64,000 nt of DNA from UBA2256 sp964531105 (GTDB taxonomy: Bacteria > Spirochaetota > Spirochaetia > Treponematales > Rectinemataceae). Numbering within the stretch: the stretch's first letter is position 1; every line of letters begins with the position of its first letter. The stretch lies in assembly GCA_964531105.1 (NCBI GenBank), contig CAZHFN010000007.1, forward strand, positions 9,370 to 73,369. The letters are read 5' to 3'. The notes below the pieces were generated by a model. The model ran no database searches. It was not told where the DNA came from and saw only the letters and a list, made by a program, of their open reading frames with translations. Both the position numbers and the translations under genes were made by a program. Below are positions 50,710-59,940 of the stretch, piece by piece.

Positions 50710-51606
50710 ATGAATAACAAGCTGGAAGACTATCTGTCCTATCTCGAGTCAGTCAGGGGGCTTTCGGAGCGCACCCTTAGGGTGTATCGCGACGACCTCG
50801 AACGTTATACGGCCTTTCTTGGACAGACAGACCTGGATGCGGCGGGAGCCTCGGAGATTCGAAGCTTCGCCGGCAGTCTCGTAATGGAAGGCAAGGCTTC
50901 TTCCAGCGTCAACAGGGCTCTATCCACTATCAGGGGCTATTACCGCTATCGAATGAGGTTCGGCGGCTTGGCTTCAGATCCCGGCAGGGAGGTGGAAAAC
51001 CTCTCCTCCGGCCGGGCTTTACCGCGCTTCATGTTTGAAGATGAGATGGCTCAGCTCATTGAATCCATCGAGGGCTCAGATTTCCAGGAATCCAGGGACA
51101 GGGCGCTCTTTGAGGTGCTCTATAGCACAGGCTGCAGAGCCTCGGAAATTGCTGGCATGAGGGTGGACAGGGTCGACTTTGGTCGCTCCCTGGTGAGGGT
51201 CATGGGCAAGGGTTCCAAGGAAAGGGTGGTATTCCTCGGACGCATGGCTCATGGAGCGCTCTCGGCCTATTTGAGCCTTAGGGCAATGAGACTCAGAACG
51301 CTCAAGGCAGAAGATCATGGAAGGCTTTTCATCAATGCTCGGGGAGGAGCTCTCTCGGTCAGGGGAATCGAGAAGATTGTAGAAAAGCGCAAGCTGGCCG
51401 CCCATTGCAAGAAAGCGCTATCCCCCCACGCCTTCAGGCATAGCTTCGCCACGCAGCTCGTCGCATCGGGGGCCGATATCAGGGTGGTCCAGGAGATGCT
51501 GGGACATTCCAGCATTTCGACAACACAGGTCTACACCCATGTGGATATGGAGCATTTGAGAAAGGTTTATGAGCAAGCCCATCCCCACGGGGCGAAGGAT
51601 CGCTGA
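50710..51606 (+). CDS. xerC: Tyrosine recombinase XerC
   Basis: 298 residues. The core-binding domain includes YLESVRGLSERTLRVYRDDL and RALSTIRGYYRY. Catalytic residues lie in TGCRASEIAGM (Arg I), VMGKGSKERVV (Lys), HAFRHSFATQL (His-x-x-Arg) and LGHSSISTTQVYTH (His, Tyr). It begins right after the topA stop with GGAGG in the topA end. The topA-xerC-hslVU setting is the one known for XerC/CodV. No dif site was found in the window. Confidence 0.91.
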   Translation: MNNKLEDYLSYLESVRGLSERTLRVYRDDLERYTAFLGQTDLDAAGASEIRSFAGSLVMEGKASSSVNRALSTIRGYYRYRMRFGGLASDPGREVENLSSGRALPRFMFEDEMAQLIESIEGSDFQESRDRALFEVLYSTGCRASEIAGMRVDRVDFGRSLVRVMGKGSKERVVFLGRMAHGALSAYLSLRAMRLRTLKAEDHGRLFINARGGALSVRGIEKIVEKRKLAAHCKKALSPHAFRHSFATQLVASGADIRVVQEMLGHSSISTTQVYTHVDMEHLRKVYEQAHPHGAKDR

Positions 51607-51619
51607 GATGGAGGAAAAA

Positions 51620-52201
51620 ATGAAATTCAGATCCACGACGGTACTCGTCGTTAGAAAAAACGGCCGTGTTGCTATGGCGGGGGACGGACAGGTCACCATG
51701 GGCGAAACGGTGATGAAGAGCAACGCTCGCAAGGTACGGGCTATTTACGGAGGCAAGGTGCTCTGCGGTTTTGCCGGGGCCACAGCCGACGCTTTCTCCC
51801 TTCTGGAGCACTTTGAGGTGAAGATCCAGGAATACGGTGGCGATCTCACCAGGGCGGCGGTGGAACTGGCCAAGGAATGGAGAACCGACAAGGTCTTGAG
51901 AAAGCTCGAAGCCATGCTTCTGGTGGCGGATGCGAAGAAATCCCTTCTGCTCTCGGGCACAGGCGATGTAGTGGATCCGGCTGAGGATGCCGTAGCCATA
52001 GGTTCAGGTGGACAATACGCCTATGCGGCAGCCCTGGCCTTCCTGGAAGCCTCCAGGAGCCTGGAAGCCAAGATAGCCCCGGATGGATCGACTACGGTCC
52101 CAGAACTGTTCACTGCTTCCGAAATTGCCCGTAAAAGCCTCGAAATAGCTGCGAATATCTGCATCTACACCAACGACAGAATAGTCGTGGAGGAATTATG
52201 A
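51620..52201 (+). CDS. hslV: ATP-dependent protease proteolytic subunit HslV
   Basis: 193 residues. The mature start STTVLVVRKNGRVAMAGDGQ aligns the conserved Thr-Thr with the catalytic N-terminus of HslV, so about five residues (MKFRS) must be removed, more than the lone Met of E. coli HslV. VMKSNARKVRAIYGGKVLCG, AGATADAF and CIYTNDRIVVEEL are family features. The ATG at 51620 has GGAGG five bases upstream; ATG at 51608 lies in front of that site. The stop overlaps hslU (ATGA). Confidence 0.93.
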   Translation: MKFRSTTVLVVRKNGRVAMAGDGQVTMGETVMKSNARKVRAIYGGKVLCGFAGATADAFSLLEHFEVKIQEYGGDLTRAAVELAKEWRTDKVLRKLEAMLLVADAKKSLLLSGTGDVVDPAEDAVAIGSGGQYAYAAALAFLEASRSLEAKIAPDGSTTVPELFTASEIARKSLEIAANICIYTNDRIVVEEL

Positions 52202-53568
52202 TCGTCGCTGATTTCTCCAATCTCACGCCTCGAAAAATCGTCCAAGAGTTGGACACCTACATAATCGGACAGGCCGATGCAAAAAAGGCCGTAGCTATCG
52301 CCCTTCGCAACCGGATGCGCCGACAAAGGCTCAGCGAAGAGCAGAGGGAAGAGATAGCTCCCAAGAACATTCTCATGATGGGTCCTACTGGTGTAGGCAA
52401 GACCGAAATTGCCCGTCGCCTGGCCAAGCTCTGTGGCGCTCCCTTCATAAAGATAGAGGCTACCAAGTTCACCGAGGTGGGCTACGTGGGCCGGGATGTG
52501 GAATCCATGATCCGAGACCTCATGGCCGCCGGAGTGGCCATGGTCAAAGATGAGATGAGGGTTCAGGTAGAGACCGAAGCTGCCAGGCGAACCGAGGAAC
52601 GCATCCTGGATCTTCTGCTGCCCGGGCTTTCCTCCTCCGTGGAACCCCTAGGTTCTACCCAGGCCACCCTCGTTTCACCTTTGCCGCCCAACGAAACCAG
52701 GGAAAAATTCCGCAAGCTTTTGCGAGAAGGCAAGCTGGAGTCCAGGGAACTGGAACTCACGGTGAGCGCGACTCCTCCTTCCCTCGAACTTTTCGCAGGC
52801 ACTCAGATGGAAGATATGGGCGTAGCCCTGGGCAGCATCGGCAACATGTTCGGAAACAAGAAGAAGAAAAAACTCATGACCGTGGCCGAGGCCAGGCCTT
52901 TCGTGGAAGCCGAGGAAATGGATAAGCTCGTCGATCCCGACAAGGCTGCCCAGGAAGCCAGGCGGAGGGTGCAGGAATCGGGCATAGTCTTCCTGGACGA
53001 GATAGACAAGATAGCCAACAGGGAGGGCAGGGGCTCTGCCGGGGCCGATGTGTCCAGGGAGGGAGTGCAGCGCGACCTTTTGCCCATCGTCGAGGGCACA
53101 ACGGTAAACACCAAATGGGGCACGGTGGACACTACCCATATTCTCTTCATCGCCGCTGGAGCCTTTACGGTGTCCAAACCCCAGGATCTGATTCCCGAAC
53201 TTCAAGGACGCTTCCCCATCCGCGTAGAGCTGACAGCCCTGAGCGAGGCGGATTTCGCCCGAATCCTGGTGGAACCTAAAAACGCATTGATAAGCCAGTA
53301 CACCCAGCTTCTCGCCACCGAAGAGGTGGAACTCAGTTTTGATACCGGAGCCATCGCCCGCATCGCGGAAATCGCCGCCGCTGCCAATTCCAGGACCGAG
53401 AACATCGGAGCGCGGAGATTGCATACCGTTCTGGAAAGGCTTCTGGAAGAGGTTTCCTACGAGGCCGACCAGCTTTCGGGTACCAAAGTATTAATCGATA
53501 CAGCCTATGTGGACAGCCGATTCAAGGACTACGCCGAGAGGCAGGATCTTAGTAAATACATCTTGTGA
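52198..53568 (+). CDS. hslU: HslU ATPase subunit
   Basis: 456 residues, AAA+ unfoldase. LTPRKIVQELDTYIIGQ at the start, GPTGVGKTEIARRLA near 60 (Walker A), EATKFTEVGYVGRDVES, VFLDEIDKIA near 260 (Walker B) and the C-terminal sensor region AEIAAAANSRTENIGARRLH are typical. The I domain between about 110 and 240 carries KKKKKL. It feeds unfolded substrates to HslV; the C-terminus DLSKYIL fits HslV docking. Coupled to hslV by ATGA. Confidence 0.96.
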   Translation: MIVADFSNLTPRKIVQELDTYIIGQADAKKAVAIALRNRMRRQRLSEEQREEIAPKNILMMGPTGVGKTEIARRLAKLCGAPFIKIEATKFTEVGYVGRDVESMIRDLMAAGVAMVKDEMRVQVETEAARRTEERILDLLLPGLSSSVEPLGSTQATLVSPLPPNETREKFRKLLREGKLESRELELTVSATPPSLELFAGTQMEDMGVALGSIGNMFGNKKKKKLMTVAEARPFVEAEEMDKLVDPDKAAQEARRRVQESGIVFLDEIDKIANREGRGSAGADVSREGVQRDLLPIVEGTTVNTKWGTVDTTHILFIAAGAFTVSKPQDLIPELQGRFPIRVELTALSEADFARILVEPKNALISQYTQLLATEEVELSFDTGAIARIAEIAAAANSRTENIGARRLHTVLERLLEEVSYEADQLSGTKVLIDTAYVDSRFKDYAERQDLSKYIL

Positions 53569-53586
53569 CAGGAGGGCCGATCAGCC

Positions 53587-54399
53587 ATGAATTTGACAGA
53601 AGTGCGCGTTACTGACATCGACGACACCTCCGAAGCGCGGGAGCTGCGCCTCTGGAAGCAATATCAGGAAAACCATGATCACCGAATAAGGGATACGCTG
53701 GTTGAGCAGTATGCCCCCTTGGTTAAATATGTGGCGGGCAAGGTGGCGGTAAACCTTCCCTCATCGGTGGAATACGATGATTTGGTAGGCTATGGCGTCT
53801 TTGGCCTTTTCGACGCAATTGAGAAATTCGACCCCTGTAAACATGTCAAGTTCAAAACCTACGCGGTAACCAGGATCAGGGGAGCTATGTATGACCACCT
53901 GCGGGAAATGGACTGGGTTCCCCGCTCGGTTCGGCAGAAGGCCAAGGAAATCGAGCAGGCGGTGATGATGGTGGAAGCCAGGCTGGGCAGGCCGGCTTCG
54001 GACACTGAAATAGCCGAATCCATGAACCTTCAGGAGGATGAATTCGCCCGGCTCATGGGCAAGATTTCCTCCACCGTCATACTCTCCCTCAACGATATCT
54101 GGAACTCTTCGGGAGAAAGCGAAAAACTGTGCATAGGCGACAGCATAGAATCCCCCAGGGGTATGAATCCCGACTCGAGGGTGGAGAAGGAAGAGATCCG
54201 CAGGGTGATCGTCCAGGCTATCAACGAACTGCCTGAAAAAGAGAAGAAGGTCCTGGTGCTGTACTACTATGAAAACCTCACCCTGAGGGAGATCGGGCAG
54301 ATCCTGGAAGTGACAGAATCGAGGATAAGCCAGCTCCACACCAAGGCCATTATCAGGCTCAAGGCCAAGCTCACCAGCAGGCGCAAGGGACTCTTTTAG
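53587..54399 (+). CDS. fliA: FliA/WhiG-type flagellar sigma-28 factor
   Basis: 270 residues. Regions 2 (VEYDDLVGYGVFGLFDAIEK and YAVTRIRGAMYDHLREMDW), 3 (PRSVRQKAKEIEQA) and 4 (LPEKEKKVLVLYYYENLTL then LREIGQILEVTESRISQLH) are all present; region 1.1 is absent, as expected for this group. It directs flagellar and chemotaxis genes. It follows hslU by 18 bases with GGAGG and may be part of that transcript. Its stop overlaps the stop of the convergent NtrC-type gene. Confidence 0.93.
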   Translation: MNLTEVRVTDIDDTSEARELRLWKQYQENHDHRIRDTLVEQYAPLVKYVAGKVAVNLPSSVEYDDLVGYGVFGLFDAIEKFDPCKHVKFKTYAVTRIRGAMYDHLREMDWVPRSVRQKAKEIEQAVMMVEARLGRPASDTEIAESMNLQEDEFARLMGKISSTVILSLNDIWNSSGESEKLCIGDSIESPRGMNPDSRVEKEEIRRVIVQAINELPEKEKKVLVLYYYENLTLREIGQILEVTESRISQLHTKAIIRLKAKLTSRRKGLF

Positions 54400-55775
54400 T
54401 CCTCCGAGGTCTCGGATTTCCGCTCGGTCAGGGCGATTCCATACTCGTCTATTTTCTGATAGAGAGTCTTGCGCCCTATCTTGAGCACTTCAGCCGTCTT
54501 GGTCTTGTTTCCCCCTAGCATGGCCAGGGTTTCCGCAATCAATATCTTCTCGGCATCAGCAAGGCTGGATAGGGCGGGTATGTGTATTTCCTTTTTTTCT
54601 TGGGTGCTTCGGGGGCCGGGGGGCAGATCCTCGATGCTCACGAAGCGGCCGGATGCCATCACTACCGAGCTTTCTATGCAGTTGCGCAGTTCCCGCACAT
54701 TGCCCGGCCAATCATAGGCGTACAGAGCCTGTTTGGCCCTTGGCTCGAAACCATCTATCTCCTTGGCGTTTTCCCTGGAGAATTCATGGAGGAAGGTGGC
54801 GGCCAGGAGGGGAATATCCTCTCTGCGTTCCCTCAAGGGGGGCACATGGATGTTGACAACATTGAGCCTGTAATAAAGGTCTTCCCTGAAACGGCCTTCT
54901 TCAATTTCCTTTTTCAGATCCTTGTTGGTGGCCGCGATAAAGCGCACATCCACTTCCAGGGTGCTTTCCCCTCCTACGCGCTCGAACTTCCTCTCCTGGA
55001 GCACCCGTAGAATCTTGATCTGGACGTTCTGGTTGATTTCGCCTATTTCGTCCAAAAAAAGGCTGCCGGTATCTGCCATTTCAAAGCGGCCGCGTTTCCG
55101 TGTCTGGGCACCGGTGAAAGCTCCCTTTTCGTGGCCAAAGAGTTCGCTCTCCAAAAGACTCTCGGCCAGGGCTGCGCAGTGGACCTTTACCAGGGGTTTG
55201 TCCCGCCTGGGCGAGAGATTGTGGATGGCATCGGCGATAAGTTCCTTGCCCACCCCCGAATCGCCAGTGATGAGGACGCTGGCCTTGGTAGGAGCCACCC
55301 TACGTACAAGATCGAAAATCCTGCGCATCGCCTGGCTTTTTCCGATAATGGAGCTTATCCTCTGCTGGGCCAGCACTTCCTCCCGGAGTTCCTGATTCTT
55401 AATGGAGAGCTCGCGGATTTCCAGGGCATTCTTGGTAAGCTTAAGAAGATGCTCCAGGTCCAGAGGTTTGGTGATGAATTCCAGGGCGCCATACTGCATG
55501 GCGGCCACCGCTTCGCTTATGTCGCCATGGGCAGTGATTATGATGACGGGAATATTCTGCCAGCGCCGCTTTATGTACTGAAGCAGTTCCATGCCCGAAA
55601 CCTTGGGCATCTTAAGATCGGTGATGACCAGGTCAACATAGTGTTCATCTAAAATGGCCTGGGCTTCCTGTCCATCCTGGGCTACCAAGGTCGCATAGGA
55701 CTCCAGTGAAAAGGCCTCGGCCAGACCATCGCGGATATTCTTCTCATCATCGACTATCAAAATGGTGAACTGCAT
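54396..55775 (-). CDS. NtrC-family sigma-54-dependent response regulator (AtoC-like)
   Basis: 459 residues. The receiver domain has ILIVDDEKNIRDGLAEAF and the phospho-Asp in LVITDLKMP near 54. The AAA+ domain has ITGDSGVGKELIADAIH near 170 (Walker A), HEKGAFTGAQ (sigma-54-binding GAFTGA) and SLFLDEIGE (Walker B). A Fis-type DNA-binding helix lies at the end (GNKTKTAEVLKIGRKTLYQK). It activates sigma-54 promoters on phosphorylation. GGAGG precedes the ATG at 55775, directly after the kinase stop. Its targets are unknown. Confidence 0.94.
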   Translation of the reverse strand: MQFTILIVDDEKNIRDGLAEAFSLESYATLVAQDGQEAQAILDEHYVDLVITDLKMPKVSGMELLQYIKRRWQNIPVIIITAHGDISEAVAAMQYGALEFITKPLDLEHLLKLTKNALEIRELSIKNQELREEVLAQQRISSIIGKSQAMRRIFDLVRRVAPTKASVLITGDSGVGKELIADAIHNLSPRRDKPLVKVHCAALAESLLESELFGHEKGAFTGAQTRKRGRFEMADTGSLFLDEIGEINQNVQIKILRVLQERKFERVGGESTLEVDVRFIAATNKDLKKEIEEGRFREDLYYRLNVVNIHVPPLRERREDIPLLAATFLHEFSRENAKEIDGFEPRAKQALYAYDWPGNVRELRNCIESSVVMASGRFVSIEDLPPGPRSTQEKKEIHIPALSSLADAEKILIAETLAMLGGNKTKTAEVLKIGRKTLYQKIDEYGIALTERKSETSED

Positions 55776-56969
55776 TTATTCCTCCGCCTGTGAGCCAGCC
55801 ATGGCCGCCGTATCCTCCCAGCTGGGAAGATATTTCTTCTCTTTCTGAGGAACGGGTAGATGAATCGTGAAAGTGGAGCCCTCTCCCTCTTTGGATTCCA
55901 GGCTGATATCCCCCGAATGTTCCTTGATTATCTTGAACGTAATAGTCAGCCCTAGGCCTGTGCCACTTTTCTTGGTGGTGAAGTAGGGTTCGAAAATCTT
56001 GGTAAGCAGAGCTTCGGGAATACCAGTGCCTGTATCTGAAATCGCGATACTCAGTTCGTCCTCGTTGTGGTCGGCTCTGATTCCCAAAACCCCGCCCCTG
56101 GGCATGGCCGCCATGGCATTCTTGATCAAATTGAGAAGGGCTTGTTTTATGTGCCGCTTGTCCAGAAAGAGCTTGGGGAGTTCGGGCGCCAGCTGGACTT
56201 TCAGCTCTATGCCCATGCGCTCAGCCTCGGGTTCCACAAGGTCGGCTACTTGCTGAATAATAGGCCCCGGATTTTCGCTCAAGAGCTGGATATCCATGGG
56301 CCGTACCGCGAAAAGGAAATCCACGACAATCTGCTTGAGCCTCTCCATTTCCTGCTTTACCACGTCCAGGTGCTTGCCCATGGAGGCCTTGTCGGGTTCA
56401 GGGCTTTTTAAAAGCTTCTCCAGGAGCTGAATGCGAATGGAAATGGAACCCAGGGGATTGTTGATTTCATGGGCTACCCCCGCCGCCAGGGTAGTGAGAG
56501 CCGCCAGGCTTTCGGCCCTTCTGAGCTGGGTCTCTTTCTTGCGTTTTTCGGTAATATCCTCAACATGGATGATGGTTCCCGCAATTTTTTCTTCCGAGAG
56601 GAGAGCCGTGAGGCTTATGGCGATTATGCGCGTGCTCGAAGCGGCCTGGAGGGCGAATTCTTGGCCTAGAATGGTTTCCTCCGCGGTGAGGGCCTTGTAG
56701 AAAAAGTCCTTCAGTTCCTCATCGCCTATCCCCTGCCATAAGGGAGTGTTGAAATCCCCGGACTGAATTCGCAGAATCCTTTCCGCCGATTTATTGATCA
56801 GCACGGGCACATGGTCCAGATTGCATACGATTATGCCATCGAACATGGACTGGAGAGCGGCTTCGAGCCTGTCGTTGGCCACCAGTAGTTCCTTGAAGAG
56901 AGAGAGAAGCTGATCCTTGGTGAGTTTGTCCGCCCTGGAGAGGGCCTTGCCCATGAAGGAGGATTTCAT
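55776..56969 (-). CDS. NtrB-type cytosolic sensor histidine kinase (AtoS-like)
   Basis: 397 residues, no membrane helix. A PAS domain (about 35-145, FDGIIVCNLDHVPVLIN) is followed by HisKA with AAGVAHEINNPLGSISI (phospho-His near 172) and a HATPase with ALLNLIKNAMAAM, DTGTGIPE and KSGTGLGLTI. It is the cognate kinase of the downstream NtrC-type regulator. Its ATG overlaps the holB stop (ATGA). The PAS ligand or partner is unknown; a PII-like or redox input is possible but unsupported. Confidence 0.92.
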   Translation of the reverse strand: MKSSFMGKALSRADKLTKDQLLSLFKELLVANDRLEAALQSMFDGIIVCNLDHVPVLINKSAERILRIQSGDFNTPLWQGIGDEELKDFFYKALTAEETILGQEFALQAASSTRIIAISLTALLSEEKIAGTIIHVEDITEKRKKETQLRRAESLAALTTLAAGVAHEINNPLGSISIRIQLLEKLLKSPEPDKASMGKHLDVVKQEMERLKQIVVDFLFAVRPMDIQLLSENPGPIIQQVADLVEPEAERMGIELKVQLAPELPKLFLDKRHIKQALLNLIKNAMAAMPRGGVLGIRADHNEDELSIAISDTGTGIPEALLTKIFEPYFTTKKSGTGLGLTITFKIIKEHSGDISLESKEGEGSTFTIHLPVPQKEKKYLPSWEDTAAMAGSQAEE

Positions 56970-58240
56970 TCGAGATCTCCGAAGGATGAAACGAGGACTC
57001 TGGCGAGGAGTTCGGGGTTCCTGTTGAGGGAGCTGTACTGGATGGCCGCTTCTCTCAGCAACTTAGACCATGCTTCGATCGCGGAGAGCAGCTTCGTGTT
57101 GCCCGAGGATTCGGCTAGAAGGGCGGAGAACACAGCCAGGAGAGCTCGCAGGAAGCGGATATAGGAGCCAGAGCTTGTCTTGTCTTTGGCTCCGAAGCTC
57201 TTGGTGATCTCCGCCAGCTCATCCAGCAACTCCGAAAGTTTTTTGTTTGAGGATTCAGCCAATTCCAGGAGGCTTTGGCCATAGGCTCCCAACTCGGTCT
57301 TTTGCCAATGCAAGTCCGAGAGTATCCTGCCGGCGATCAATTGTGCATGGGTCTGTGCCAGGCTGGGCGGGAAATCCATGCGGGAATCGAAAAATTCTTT
57401 GAGGCTTTCGGATGCTTCCTCCGACTTGAAAACCCTGGCGATCACCTGGGCGCTAGAAGCCCTGTCTCTAGGCAGGAAGGCATAGAGCCGGGATCTGGAG
57501 AGGACGGTGGCCAGCATAGAAGCCCGCCGAGAAGTGAGGAGGATAAACCGCACCGTGTCGGGGGGTTCCTCCAGAATCTTGAGCATGGCATTTCTAGCCG
57601 AATCCTGCATCTTATCGGCGTTTTCGATTATTACGGTCTTGCGCTTGCCCAGGGGCGCTAGCTGAGCCCAAAGTCTCATGTTCCTGAGCATGAATACGGG
57701 AGCTTCGGGGGCTAGGAGTTCTAGGGAGAGGGCATCGGCATAGGCCGATTCAATCTTGTTGATTAGCTCCTGGGATACGGGCGCCTGGATCGTATCCGGT
57801 TCGATATAATCCATTGCTTCTCTAAGGGATTCCACGAGGCCTGCCGCTTTTCCCAACCTTCCTTCTTCCCCTGACCACAGGGTAGGATTGAAGCGGGCCA
57901 GAAGCTTCCCCAAGGAACGGAGAAAAAAGTAGGCCGAGGAAGTACCTGGATTTCTGAAGAGGAATTCCCTGGCCACGGTAATTTCCTCGGGCAGGGTTCG
58001 TGCGCCAAAGAGGATCAGATCGGGGTGAGCCAACCTTCTGTGCATGGCGCAGTCGGGGCAGAAGCAGTTCCAGGCAGCGCCCTGTCTGCAGGATATAGCC
58101 CTGGCTGTTTCCAGGGCCGTGGTGAGCTTTCCTGTCGCCGGCGGTCCGGAGAATAGAAGGGTAGGGGGAAGGCTCTCCTGCCGAATCTCATTTTCCAAAG
58201 TCCTGCACAGGACATCCTGGCCGATAATATTTTCGTACAT
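56966..58240 (-). CDS. holB: DNA polymerase III delta-prime subunit-like protein HolB
   Basis: 424 residues, somewhat longer than E. coli HolB (334). IIGQDVLCRTLEN at the start and LLFSGPPATGKLTTALETA near 35 (Walker A) mark the clamp loader AAA+ domain; CFCPDC near 60 supplies part of the zinc site. VIIENADKMQDSARNAMLK near 215 holds the Walker B-like region and the SRC-type sensor region follows. The ATG at 58240 has a weak binding site, six bases after the cvpA stop. It belongs to the pgi-murG-cvpA-holB-kinase run. Confidence 0.86.
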   Translation of the reverse strand: MYENIIGQDVLCRTLENEIRQESLPPTLLFSGPPATGKLTTALETARAISCRQGAAWNCFCPDCAMHRRLAHPDLILFGARTLPEEITVAREFLFRNPGTSSAYFFLRSLGKLLARFNPTLWSGEEGRLGKAAGLVESLREAMDYIEPDTIQAPVSQELINKIESAYADALSLELLAPEAPVFMLRNMRLWAQLAPLGKRKTVIIENADKMQDSARNAMLKILEEPPDTVRFILLTSRRASMLATVLSRSRLYAFLPRDRASSAQVIARVFKSEEASESLKEFFDSRMDFPPSLAQTHAQLIAGRILSDLHWQKTELGAYGQSLLELAESSNKKLSELLDELAEITKSFGAKDKTSSGSYIRFLRALLAVFSALLAESSGNTKLLSAIEAWSKLLREAAIQYSSLNRNPELLARVLVSSFGDLE

Positions 58241-58246
58241 GAAATT

Positions 58247-58783
58247 CTATGGCTTCTTGATGAGGTCCTGGATGCGCAGAGCTTCCTGCTGGCGCTCCAG
58301 GGCGGGTTTAAGGCTTTCCTGTATCGTAGGTCCAATGATGGGCAGAATCGTGCTGGCGAAAAGCGAACCCGATAGAAGGGCGTCCACATCCAAAAAGCTT
58401 TGCATATCCAGAACTACCAGGACGAGGGATACGACGATGAGCCCTTCGCCGATGCCCAGCACAAGGCCTAGAACCTTGTCGAACACATCCAGATTTGCGG
58501 CTTCAAGACCCTCGTGGATGAGCTTGGCAATGAGCTTCATGATAAGAAAGCCCGCTACAAAGCATACGAGAAATGCCATCAAATAGAGCACAGTGGGAGG
58601 CCACTCGGCGATGCCCAGCTTGGGGGCGGCGAAATCTATGAGACTGTTGGAAAACATCAGGCCGGCTAAAATACCCACGGCATAGGCAGCTACCGAAAGA
58701 AGTTCCCTTACAAAACCTCGGGCGAAGCAGCGTACCGCCAGAAGGACTACGATAGCTACAAAAACCCAGTCCATTATACTCAA
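58247..58783 (-). CDS. cvpA: CvpA family membrane protein
   Basis: 178 residues with four hydrophobic helices in the first 125 and an amphipathic, charged C-terminus. WVFVAIVVLLAVRCFARGFV near the N-terminus matches CvpA, as do SLIDFAAPKLG and FDKVLGLVLGIGEGLIV. CvpA is linked to colicin V production, envelope integrity and polymer secretion, with no defined biochemical role. Its ATG overlaps the murG stop (ATGA). Confidence 0.86.
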   Translation of the reverse strand: MSIMDWVFVAIVVLLAVRCFARGFVRELLSVAAYAVGILAGLMFSNSLIDFAAPKLGIAEWPPTVLYLMAFLVCFVAGFLIMKLIAKLIHEGLEAANLDVFDKVLGLVLGIGEGLIVVSLVLVVLDMQSFLDVDALLSGSLFASTILPIIGPTIQESLKPALERQQEALRIQDLIKKP

Positions 58784-59940
58784 AGGCTGCCTCCTTGAAC
58801 TGCCGCCTGTCGTGCCAGAATAAGTTCGGCAATGTAGTCGGCTGAAAGCACCGCCGATCCGTCCGGCCTTCTTATCCTGGAGAGAGCCAAGCTCGCGGCT
58901 TCGGCCTTGGCTCTTTTTTCAGGATCTTCCAGGTAACCCAGCACAGCGGAGATCACCGCTTCAGGCCTGGCCTCCTCGCCGACAAAACTTAAGGCCGCTC
59001 CAGCATCCCTGGCCATAGCGGCGTTTTCCACCTGATCGCCCCTGGTTCCGCTGCCCGCTAGTGGAATGAGAACCATGGGCTTGCCCAGGGCTGCCGACTC
59101 CCAGACTGTGCCCGCCCCAGCCCTGCCCAGCACTACAGAACTCGCTGCAAGAAAATCCCTCATTTCGCCGCCAATATAAGGAAGGGCGGCATAATAGTCA
59201 TCCTTTTTGGGTTCCTTGATTTCATCGAACAGCTCTCTGCCAGTCTGATGAACGATAAAGGCTTTGCCCTGGAGGATTGGTCGCAGAGAGGCTACGAGCT
59301 CATTGATCTGACGAGATCCTTGGCTCCCTCCCAGGCATAGGACTATGGACAGGCCTTCAGGAATTCCCAGCAAAGCTCTTCCTTTGGCGGATTGGCCCTG
59401 GAGCAAGCCGGGTCTGACGGGGTTTCCCACAATCTCAGTCTTGGCTTTCCAAGGATCGGAGAATCCCAAGGCTCCCTGGCCCCAGCTTAGAAGGATTTTC
59501 TCTGCCCTGGCAGCATTGAGCCTGGTAGCCAGGCCGGGGCTCACATCCGATTCGTGGGTGAAATAGGGTATGCCCAGGGCAAAGGCTGCCCTGCAGGGTG
59601 GCACGCTCACGTAGCCGCCCTTGGAGAAGAGGAGATCGGGTCTGGTTTCAGAGAGGATTCTGCGGGCTTCCGCATAGCCAGCCAGAACCTTGAAGGCATC
59701 CACCAGATTCTTGAGGGAAAATGACCTTCTCAGCTTGCCTGAAGGTATGGCCCGATACTCGATGCCCTCGGCTTCTACAATCTGCTTATCCGTATCCTTG
59801 GTGGAGCCTATCCAGAGTATCCTGCCGCCGTAGCCCTTGTTGCGCAGAGCCTGCACAATCGCCAGGCCTGGATAGATATGCCCTCCTGTACCCCCGCCCG
59901 TAAAGGCGATCAGCGGGCTCGAGTCCTGAGTCTTCTTCAT
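58780..59940 (-). CDS. murG: MurG, lipid II synthase
   Basis: 386 residues, GT-B glycosyltransferase. FTGGGTGGHIYPGLAI at the N-terminus is G loop 1, FSKGGYVSVP near 108 another, and CLGGSQGSRQINE near 200 the C-terminal G loop; GRAGAGTVWESAALGKP near 285 binds UDP-GlcNAc. It turns lipid I into lipid II at the membrane. It is separated from the dcw cluster, as in Treponema. ATGA overlaps link it to pgi upstream and cvpA downstream. Confidence 0.95.
   Translation of the reverse strand: MKKTQDSSPLIAFTGGGTGGHIYPGLAIVQALRNKGYGGRILWIGSTKDTDKQIVEAEGIEYRAIPSGKLRRSFSLKNLVDAFKVLAGYAEARRILSETRPDLLFSKGGYVSVPPCRAAFALGIPYFTHESDVSPGLATRLNAARAEKILLSWGQGALGFSDPWKAKTEIVGNPVRPGLLQGQSAKGRALLGIPEGLSIVLCLGGSQGSRQINELVASLRPILQGKAFIVHQTGRELFDEIKEPKKDDYYAALPYIGGEMRDFLAASSVVLGRAGAGTVWESAALGKPMVLIPLAGSGTRGDQVENAAMARDAGAALSFVGEEARPEAVISAVLGYLEDPEKRAKAEAASLALSRIRRPDGSAVLSADYIAELILARQAAVQGGSL

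Noticed and set aside
46533..51606. Xer recombinases as sign of an integrated element
   Set aside because: Both sit in conserved housekeeping order (ftsZ side and topA-hslVU); no att repeats, phage genes or composition break were seen.
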